Below are positions 56,837-64,000 of a DNA stretch of 64,000 nt, in pieces. Position 1 is the stretch's first letter, and each line of letters opens with the position of its first letter. Made by a program: the position numbers and the translations under genes. The stretch spans positions 620,001-684,000 of the forward strand of contig JAGMUV010000009.1 in assembly GCA_020744425.1 (NCBI GenBank), given 5' to 3'. The notes below the pieces were generated by a model. That model was not told where the DNA came from and did not search any database. It worked only from the letters and a program-made list of their open reading frames with translations. This stretch comes from Dactylonectria macrodidyma (taxonomy: Eukaryota; Ascomycota; Sordariomycetes; Hypocreales; Nectriaceae).

Positions 56837-58162
56837 TCAGTAACTCCTTGGAAGATTGAGGACCCTCTCACCAATAAAGTTCAGAATCATCTCCCTGCTA
56901 ACAGGCGCAATCCGCGGCACCAAGCACTCTCGGAACCACCTCTCAACGTCATACTCTACGGCGTAGCCCATTCCTCCATGCGTTAGAACAGCGCGCTCGC
57001 ACGCCGTAAAAGCAGCCTCGGCGGCCATGTACTTGGCGCTGTTGGCCGCGATGCCAATGTCGTCCTGCCGAATTGACGGGTCCGTCTTGCTCTGGTCGTA
57101 AAGCCGAGCAGCGTGATAGGTTGCCAGCTTGGCTCCCTCTAGCTTCATGTAGGCGTCTGCGAGAGGGTGTGCGATGCCCTGGTTCATTCCAATGGGCCGC
57201 TGGAACACAACACGGTCGCGGGCGTAGTCGCTGGCCTTCTTCAGCGCGGCATACCCAAGCCCTAGTGCTTCGCCAGCAAGCAGACATCGCTCGGCATTCA
57301 TACCGTGGAGAATCATCTTGAAACCCTTGCCCTCTTCGCCAATCAGCGAGTTTGCAGGGATCTGGTAGTTGTCGAAAAACACTTCGTTGGCGTCAACAGC
57401 ACGGCCACCCATCTTCTTAATCTTCTTCAAATCGAGGCCGGGCTGATCTCGGTCCAGATCTATTGAGAAGAGAGAAAGGCCCTCGCTGCACTTCTTGACC
57501 TCGTCTAAGGGAGTTGTCCGCGCTAGGAGAATCATCTTGGAGGCGACTTGGGCGCAGGTGATCCAGATCTTCTGGCCGGTGACGCTGTAGGAACCGTCCG
57601 GGTTCTTCTTGGCAGTAGTTGATAGGCGGAGGGTGTCGAGACCGGCATTGGGCTCAGTGACACCGAAGCATACACGCCACTTCCCTGACACAATGTTGGG
57701 AATGGTCGTGTCCAGCTGTTCTTGGGAGCCAAATCTTGCGAGTGGCTGAGTCGCATACACGTTCGCGTGGATAGATTGCGCTCCAGCCATACCAGCTCCA
57801 GATTCGGTGATGGTCTGCATCATCATGGTCGCCTCAGAGATGCCCAATCCAGATCCGCCAAGTGATTCAGGCAGAGCAATCCCCAACCATCCATCCTTAG
57901 CCAATGCGGCATGAAACTCCTTCGGATCCTTCTCCTCCTGGTCGTGTTCTTGCCAGTACGTGTTGGGGAACTCCTGGCACACCTGGCTGACAGCGTCTCT
58001 TACTGTAAGCTGGTTCTCGGTGAAGCCAGCGAGCCCCATGAGCTGTCTTGAGCTGGTTGTTGAGAAGGCATGCCTTTGTGCGCCCTGCACCCGAGATGTC
58101 CTGGCGGAGGCGAGAGCGGGGCGGCTCAATCGCAGGAACATGTTTGCTGCTTGTCCAGACAT
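56837..58162 (-). CDS. Mitochondrial acyl-CoA dehydrogenase
   Basis: An intronless gene of 441 residues. The N-terminus (MFLRLSRPALASARTSRVQG) is a clear mitochondrial presequence; ATGs at 58219, 58162 and 58141 are possible and 58162 is chosen. FAD/substrate-binding features are present: VCFGVTEPNAGLDTLRLSTT, DGSYSVTGQKIWITCA, and DRVVFQRPIG. Glu291 in GMNAERCLLAGEALG lies where isovaleryl- and long-chain acyl-CoA dehydrogenases hold their catalytic base. The position of the medium-chain type base near the C-terminus is occupied by APVS (419-422). HGGMGYAVEYDVERWFREC is the usual C-terminal helix. It should oxidise an acyl-CoA to the enoyl-CoA with electron-transfer flavoprotein; chain type is unknown. 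Confidence 0.88.
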   Translation of the reverse strand: MSGQAANMFLRLSRPALASARTSRVQGAQRHAFSTTSSRQLMGLAGFTENQLTVRDAVSQVCQEFPNTYWQEHDQEEKDPKEFHAALAKDGWLGIALPESLGGSGLGISEATMMMQTITESGAGMAGAQSIHANVYATQPLARFGSQEQLDTTIPNIVSGKWRVCFGVTEPNAGLDTLRLSTTAKKNPDGSYSVTGQKIWITCAQVASKMILLARTTPLDEVKKCSEGLSLFSIDLDRDQPGLDLKKIKKMGGRAVDANEVFFDNYQIPANSLIGEEGKGFKMILHGMNAERCLLAGEALGLGYAALKKASDYARDRVVFQRPIGMNQGIAHPLADAYMKLEGAKLATYHAARLYDQSKTDPSIRQDDIGIAANSAKYMAAEAAFTACERAVLTHGGMGYAVEYDVERWFRECLVPRIAPVSREMILNFIGERVLNLPRSY

Positions 58163-58666
58163 AATTGAGGATTCAGAGTTGAGGTGTTTCAAAATCAATG
58201 AACAATAACTAGAATCCAAGCTTCATTTATTCGTTCGCTATTTCCTTCGATGGGGCTTAGAGAAACATGGAAGTCGCCGGCGCATCTGTCCCTAGGCATG
58301 ACGATTTGGAGTGTGTAGGCAAGAAGCCGACTTGGCGGCTTGTGGTGGCGAGAGCATATAGCCGAACACTTTAATTGCCGACATGCGATAGACTCTTCCA
58401 TGCCGCAATCACAGGCAGACGCATAACCACTTTGCCAATGTTTCCGAGACTCCTATGGTGTTCATTCATATTCCATGGCTAGAATAAACGAAAGTATAAT
58501 GCCGACCGCGGGAGTTGTTCAATTACTGCAGTCCCATAGACCACAGAATAAAGCCATTAATGGCGACGCGACAAGTACATCTGTAGGCACCTTCCGTGAG
58601 TTGACATGTCTAATATGATCAGCCAATACCTCGAGTCCTCCATGGCCAATTTACTCCATACCCATC
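58163..58666. promoter_or_regulatory. Divergent promoter region
   Basis: A 0.5-kb spacer between the divergent acyl-CoA dehydrogenase and mitochondrial carrier genes, suggesting shared control. No individual site stands out. Confidence 0.4.
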
Positions 58667-59779
58667 ATGTCTAATCACAGCCAGAGTCTTATTAGCCTTC
58701 GCTTTCCCGGTTCGAAAAAGATCGGTAACAAAGATCCAACGTTGACGCAGTATCCCAAGTGGTTCGGTGGATCAGCTTCATGTCTCGCTGTAGTCTGTTC
58801 CCACCCCCTCGATCTCGGTACTCTCCTCCTCTTGCGAACGGATAACTCTACAAGTGTTGACAAGCTTCGTCTCAGTCAAGGTTCGGCTCCAAGCTACACC
58901 TCCATCAGAACGCAAAAATGTCCTAGAAACAGTGCTCCTAATTGTACGCAATGAGGGAGCGTCGGGGCTTTATCGAGGGGTACGTCAGCTATAGCACTGC
59001 TTCGACACCCTTTCCAATTCTAACGTGGGTAGGGTTGAAGCTATCTGCTGGTCTCCTTAGGCAATGCAAGTTGTCGCCAACCAGTTATCTTTCTCGTCAA
59101 GCGTCATGACTAACTTCAATACGAACTAGTGACATACGGTTCTACAAGGTTTGCCATCTACGAATCCATCAAACAGCAATCGGCACGACGGAATAATGAG
59201 CCCACTCCAATGAGCATACTCCTAGCTGGCTCTGCATTTTCTGGAACTTGCGGAGCTCTTGTCGGTAACCCAGCCGACATTGCAAACGTCCGCATGCAAA
59301 ACGACAGAGCTTTACCTACTCAGCAGCGTCAGAATTACGGAAACGTATTCGACGTTCTCTTGCGCATCGCCAAACAAGACGGCCTGCAGGGGTTCTTCCG
59401 AGGCGTCTTACCCAATTGCATACGCGCTGGTGCTATGACTGGTTGCCAGCTCGGATGTTACGACGGGATCAAACAAGCCCTCATCGCCAATACTGCACTG
59501 GAGGACCGCACGCCCACGCAGCTCCTGGCGTCGCTTCTCGCGGGCTTGATCGCCACCACCGTCTGTAGCCCGATCGACGTAATCAAAACCAGGACGATGA
59601 GCCATCAAGGTAGGGCTTCGATTCTGGGTATGGCAACGCAATTAACGCGCTCTGAGGGCATGCGTTGGGCGTTCCGGGGCTGGGTTCCCAGCTTCGCGCG
59701 GCTTGGGCCACACACTGCGGCGACTCTTTTGCTCTTGGAACAGCACAGGTCGCTTTACAGATGGTACTTGGATACATAA
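58667..59779 (+). CDS. Mitochondrial carrier, dicarboxylate-carrier (Dic1) type
   Basis: Exons 58667-58817, 58876-58979, 59041-59065 and 59130-59779 give 309 residues, the standard carrier length. Splicing restores three signature repeats: HPLDLVKVRLQ, NPADIANVRMQND and SPIDVIKTRTM, each followed by a G-rich helix and a RG motif (GLYRG, GFFRG, WAFRG). The second repeat and YGSTRFAIYES match dicarboxylate carriers, which exchange malate/succinate and phosphate across the inner membrane. Intron 2 ends in AAG (59040). Intron 3 begins with GCAAGT (59066), a GC-AG intron, and flanks a 25-nt exon. It is divergent from the acyl-CoA dehydrogenase gene. Confidence 0.85.
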
Positions 59780-59941
59780 CTGAGAGCTTCATCGGAAGTA
59801 TAGTTGTGGGTATGACTACGTTTGTCCTAATTTTCATGCCATTTGCGGGATATATCAACTGGAAACAATAAACACATGTCCCGATATGTAGCTTTCCAAG
59901 ACAAGATAGTATTACATAGCCAGGCTACCGAAAGGTTCCCC

Positions 59942-61783
59942 TCAATAGACCCGGGTGAGATTTACATAGCAATCCTTCGGGATATTTACCAATCTCTCCA
60001 CAATCCCGTCGCTGTTAAGCTGCTCATCCAACTCGCCAAACTCAAAGTTCCAGATGAGAAGCGTCATCAGCACCCTCATCTCCATATAGGCCAATTTCTT
60101 TCCAAAACACTGACGGGGCCCTGTTGAAAAGGCCAAGTTTGGGCCAGCGTTGGGGCAAAACACCTGCGTCGGGATGCCCTCAGCGCCAGAGTCCAACTTC
60201 AACCAACGCTCCGGGATGAACTCTCTGATATCGTCGCCCCATGCCGGCACGCGGTCTTTGTCCCGTTGTGATGCAGCTGTCCTGGTATGCTCGGGGATAT
60301 CCAAGGCTGGCTCAGTCATGGATGGACCCGTCAGGGGAAGAATGACGTTGACTCCTTTTGGGATGGGATAACCCAGGATCTCGGTGTCGCAAGTGGCTGT
60401 CCGGATTATAAGTGTTGCAACCGCTGCACATCTCACTGTTTCTTCTATAACAGCATCCAAATATGGAATCGCAGTCGAGGTGATCTCTCTCATGGTCGGC
60501 CAGCGAGCTTCCTTAACCGGGTGCGAGTGCGCTTGGCGAAGCTCGAATCGGAGTCGGTTCTGGACTCTTTGTTGAGTAGACATGTACTTCACCCACCATG
60601 CGAGAGTAGTAGCAGTAGTATCGTGGCCACCAAGAAGATATCCGATGAGCTAGGCAGGTCAGAGTGTGCGACTGAGCATTGATTCACCTAGGACGTACCT
60701 CGTCTCGTATTATTGGGGAGTAAAAGTCGGGCTGGCGATCAGCCTTTTTAGCAGCATTCAACTCTCGCCACAACAGCTGATCAAGAGCGCATTCGTGGTT
60801 CAGCCCCCTTCCATCTTTGAGTCTCTTCACGCTCTTCGTGGTCTGGCGATGAATCAAACGCCGTCGATACCACCATGCCTTGGCATGCTTGGGCTTGAGC
60901 AATGCAAGATGTTGACTCCACCAGGGGAATGGACTGCTCTGGGCCACAGCTATCATATCTGCAAGATCGAATAGTGACGCAGTTTCGGGATCGGTCGGTG
61001 CTCGGGGGAAGTCCACGGCGCCATTGGCCCCTGGGGACATGATGTATTCGAGCTGACGGAGATGAGAGGTCTCCTTCTGGAGTGTTCCGCAACCTTCATC
61101 TAAGCCGAACGTGACACTTGAAATAATGTCCAGCGCTGCTAGAAATAAGTCATCGACAGCGCTGAATGGCATCCCACGCCCCTTGTCGATCTTCAGCATC
61201 CAAAGCTCAATTAGAGTTGCTGTCCTCTCGTAGAGTCGGGGGGCCGAAACCTGTTACGTCAGTGAGTAAGCAATCCGTCGTCTTGCATTAAGTTGTGTGT
61301 GGTAATTTGAGTTACCTCGTTCAAGAAAGCGGGCGTCATGAGATCTCTCAATAATTCTCTGTGCACCTTGAACCTAGGATCCCTCGACTCCATGGTCATG
61401 TGAAAATTGGGAGCAGTCAAGCCCACGCATTCTTTGTTCCTGGTCCCTCGGTCAAACTCCTTAAGTCGGCGGGAGCAGATATCGACGACTTCGCGATAGT
61501 CGCTTACAACAACGCTAGGTTGCTCGAAAGGGTTAAGAAACAGCTGAGCAAGAGGGGAGCCGTGTATCTTGGGTTGACTCCATATCCATGGCCGTCTGTA
61601 CTTGGCCCTTTTTATATCAGGAACATCTCCCAAGAAGCGAGAGAGTGCTTTGTGGTTATAAGGAATCTTTGGCAGCGGGCCGGTTCGGGTTCGTGTATAG
61701 GAACGGTACAACGCAAGAGTAATAGTGATGATTGCGCCGCAAACGGTGAGCATAAGAACTGCTCCATGGCCAAAGAAGATCAT
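59942..61783 (-). CDS. Cytochrome P450 monooxygenase
   Basis: Exons 61783-61316, 61250-60699 and 60649-59942, with introns of 65 and 49 nt, all phase 0, give 575 residues. An N-terminal membrane anchor (AVLMLTVCGAIITITLALYR) is followed by a Pro-rich hinge. The P450 hallmarks are complete: I-helix GGHDTT (347-352), ExxR EETVR (409-413), and the heme loop FSTGPRQCFGKKLA with Cys521. It is expected in the endoplasmic reticulum with a reductase partner. A long stretch between ExxR and heme (PSMTEPALDIPEHTRTAASQ) is typical of fungal groups. Substrate unknown. It converges on the carrier gene (162 bp apart). Confidence 0.9.
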
Positions 61784-62048
61784 GATGAGTGCAAGACGAG
61801 TCGTCTACATGCAAGCTTGAAGGTAAACCGAGACAACCAACACTCTCGGGGGGGCATTGCTTAATACCCTCCTCCAGACTTTGGCTACCTGCGCCCGGTT
61901 TCTGCGGGCATTCCATCCACAAATGCAGCCGCAAGACTAGTTGATGGGGCTAGGTAGGTATTCTGCATGTTGGCTGCAATCCACTGCTCCTAACATGTTT
62001 GAAGGATGTGAGACAAGTGGAAACCCCATGTGTCACTCGACGGTAGGG

Positions 62049-62172
62049 ATGCGTTGTGGGCAGAAAGGCAGTCGCCGGATACGAAGAAGGATGCGTTGTG
62101 AGCGAAAAGGTAGGTTATCGCCGGACACATTGGGGGCTGTGTTGGGAGCAAAACGGCAGTCGCCGAGAGAGA
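62049..62172. repeat. Three imperfect tandem copies of a ~42-bp unit
   Basis: Units begin at about 62049, 62091 and 62136 with ATGCGTTGTGGGCAG-like, ATGCGTTGTGAGCG and GCTGTGTTGGGAGC starts. Each carries a GGCAGTCGCCG-like segment (62067, 62109 variant, 62154). Copies have diverged. Confidence 0.6.
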
Positions 62173-63349
62173 TATGGACTGACTCCCTTGCATTTTGTAC
62201 CATGCACGGTCGGAAAGGCGGATGGGGGCCGAAATTGGAGCATCGGCGGCTAAGGCACCAGCTCGTCCCAGTAACCAACATGACGTTCCCGGTCCAGCGG
62301 ACTGTAGGATTGCGGGTTGACCGCTCGATGGCGTCGTGAGGCATGGATGGCAGGTGGCTTGCAGAGAACCCACAAACTAACCGCATGGTGCGTGTTGGTT
62401 GTGTGTTGGTGAGAAGTCAAGTTCTATTCTTGCAACCAAAATGTGGGGTAAAGCCGAAATACTCCCATCAACCCGCTATCACTCTCTCGGGTGTCGTCAG
62501 TAGTTAGAAGATCGGTCCAAATAACCATCTCCAACGAATGCTTACACGTATCTCGAGGCACTTGCCGTAATTATTAACTCCGTTGTTCAACGCATGATAT
62601 CACTGGCATGTTGATCATCGATAGCGGCAAAAGCGGGTGCATGGAGTTGGAGCAAACATCCGCAACCTTTGGGCTGAAGTGGCTCAAACAAGCCAACAAC
62701 CCAATGATATGGAGCCAAGATATAGGACGAGGGTCTCGTGTCCTTGTTGTGTTGGTTGTCCACACAGCTATACTTGGTCTGCGAGGCGCAGAGGAAATGA
62801 TGGACCAACAGATGGCGGACCAACAGATGATAGCAGCAAATCATTCGGACCACCTGGATTGAAGTATGTGCGCCTCTTTCTGCTTCTCGGAGAGTGCCGT
62901 GATCCGAGACTTTGAAGAAGAAAGTCTTGAAGCCAATTACATGTTTCACCCAACAGAAAATGTCTTAAGTCAGAATAAACATAAGCATGCAAGTGCCGTG
63001 TTGATCAAGTCAACCAGTCACAGGGCCGAATTTAGGGTGCAATCGATAAGCAAGGATTTAAAAACAGCAGGTAAGTTGGAGATTGCAGTGTCAGACTTCC
63101 TTCATACCTCTCAAAACTGTCTTTGAAAAATGAAACCCTATCCTTCAATTAACTAACTGACATCACTAAAACCTTCGGTTGGATCGAGGAAGATACTCGT
63201 TGTGTGGGATTCCAAACTCAACGATAAGACAATGTCAGACACCCAGACCTCCATCAAACCAAGCTTTTGGTGGGTGTTGTGACGATTTTTAGGGCTTCCT
63301 TCACTGAGCTTCGCTGAGGTCCACTAGGCTTTCGGCTGCTGAAACCCCT

Positions 63350-63374
63350 GAACCCCGCTAACCCTGCGGGGTTC
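63350..63374. promoter_or_regulatory. Perfect inverted repeat with paired CreA-type sites
   Basis: GAACCCCGC (63350-63358) and GCGGGGTTC (63366-63374) form a perfect 9-bp stem with a 7-nt loop, 228 bp before the MFS start codon. Each arm contains GCGGGG in opposite orientation, which fits the CreA carbon-catabolite-repressor consensus SYGGRG. Control by CreA is inference. Confidence 0.5.
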
Positions 63375-63602
63375 TAGGCTCTTCATGAGTTCGTCGCGTG
63401 CATGAAGCATGTACGCCGACGTCATTTGCACACGGACAGTAAGCACGAGGTCCCATTCGTCAACCAGGCACCTCTCCTCCTTTAGCACCTCATGTATTTA
63501 CACTTCTCATCAACAATTATACTCCAACAACGCCGGTGACACCACAAACTCTCGCCCATCGGGGCCTGGATAAACGTCCTTTAAGGGACGCCTGAAGCCG
63601 CC

Positions 63603-64000
63603 ATGTTTCGCAACATATTTGGCTCATCCTCGAGAGCGTCGACGGTAAACCAACCCCGCGTTTCGACATCCCAGTACCAGGCCATATCTCAAGGCGATAG
63701 CGGTGAAGAGGACTACGACGGTGACAACGAAATGGGACGGGCCCCGCACAAGAAACATGGCGACCTAGCATCTCATCGCGATGCTGCAGCTATGCTGCTC
63801 ATCAAGCTCGGTCGTGACCCAGGCGAGCGCATCGCAGTGACCCCCGCCGACGACGCTCGGGTCCTCCGTCGAATCGACATTGCGCTGCTCCCCCTCATGC
63901 TAGCCGTCTACTTTCTGCAGGCCCTCGACAAGGCGACGCTGTCGTACGCATCCATCTTTGGACTCATCGATGACACCAATCTCGAAGGCGCCGAATACTC
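63603..64000 (+). CDS. MFS transporter, allantoate-permease (Dal5) type, 5' part
   Basis: The reading starts at ATG 63603 (ACGCCTGAAGCCGCCATG context) and is open to the window end, 132 residues so far. A hydrophilic acidic N-tail (QGDSGEEDYDGDNE) is followed by VLRRIDIALLPLMLAVYFLQ and ALDKATLSYASIFGL, the first membrane span and signature of the anion:cation symporter family that includes Dal5, Tna1 and related organic-anion permeases. The rest lies outside the window. It ends the metabolic neighbourhood and would be the uptake step. Confidence 0.8.
   Translation, partial: MFRNIFGSSSRASTVNQPRVSTSQYQAISQGDSGEEDYDGDNEMGRAPHKKHGDLASHRDAAAMLLIKLGRDPGERIAVTPADDARVLRRIDIALLPLMLAVYFLQALDKATLSYASIFGLIDDTNLEGAEY

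Larger units (their letters stand above)
61784..63602. other. Divergent intergenic region, 1.8 kb
   Basis: Between P450 and MFS genes. It contains an imperfect tandem repeat (62049-62172), a doubled GGACCAACAGATG (62802-62814 and 62817-62829) and a perfect 9-bp inverted repeat (63350-63374). Open frames are short. No gene seen. Confidence 0.5.

Noticed and set aside
1..64000. tRNA genes, CRISPR arrays or complete transposons
   Set aside because: No cloverleaf with matching A/B boxes, no regular spacer arrays and no transposase or reverse-transcriptase frames were found by eye.

Overview
This window is nuclear DNA of a filamentous ascomycete, most likely a Sordariomycete. The evidence is short introns (about 45-80 nt) with GT..AG ends and CTAAC/CTGAC-like branch sites, GC-rich exons with AT-rich spacers, two Zn2Cys6 regulators, a CFEM/PTH11-type receptor-like gene and an ApsB/Mto1-type microtubule organiser. 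I found no tRNA, rRNA or CRISPR array. Spliced models were assembled by eye from reading frames and splice consensus and have no transcript support.

Left part (1-32.8 kb) is mostly ordinary and gene-dense. In order it holds: the 5' end of a monocarboxylate-type MFS gene divergent from a nitrilase; an ApsB/Mto1-like coiled-coil protein; DUF1479 and DUF1993 genes; a tiny four-exon Mrx7-like gene; a Zn2Cys6 regulator with only half a visible zinc cluster; a coiled-coil protein with a PP1-docking-type motif; a DUF885 metallo-hydrolase; a Ras-like protein with a broken P-loop; an S9 serine peptidase; a large unknown gene with an unresolved frame switch; an Mpv17/Sym1 protein; and a RING protein with a duplicated acidic tail.

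Middle part (32.8-48.4 kb) is gene-poor and decayed. It holds a multi-stop relic (33.4-34.35 kb), the intact E2 subunit of 2-oxoglutarate dehydrogenase (KGD2), a dead GH16 glucanase fragment, a CFEM-PTH11 membrane protein, a frameshifted relic, a minisatellite, a small cysteine-free secreted protein, a possible two-exon gene and long AT-rich spacers.

Right part (48.4-64 kb) looks like a coherent metabolic neighbourhood: a divergent E1 of the 2-oxoglutarate dehydrogenase type, a MaoC/Htd2-type hot-dog hydratase, a Zn2Cys6 regulator of the CTF1/FarA type, an acyl-CoA dehydrogenase with its base at the isovaleryl/long-chain position, a dicarboxylate-type mitochondrial carrier, a cytochrome P450 and an allantoate-permease-type MFS transporter (cut by the window end). 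Together these could import an organic acid, oxidise it, move it into the mitochondrion and degrade it as a CoA thioester. This is the best candidate for an undescribed system; its substrate cannot be read from sequence.
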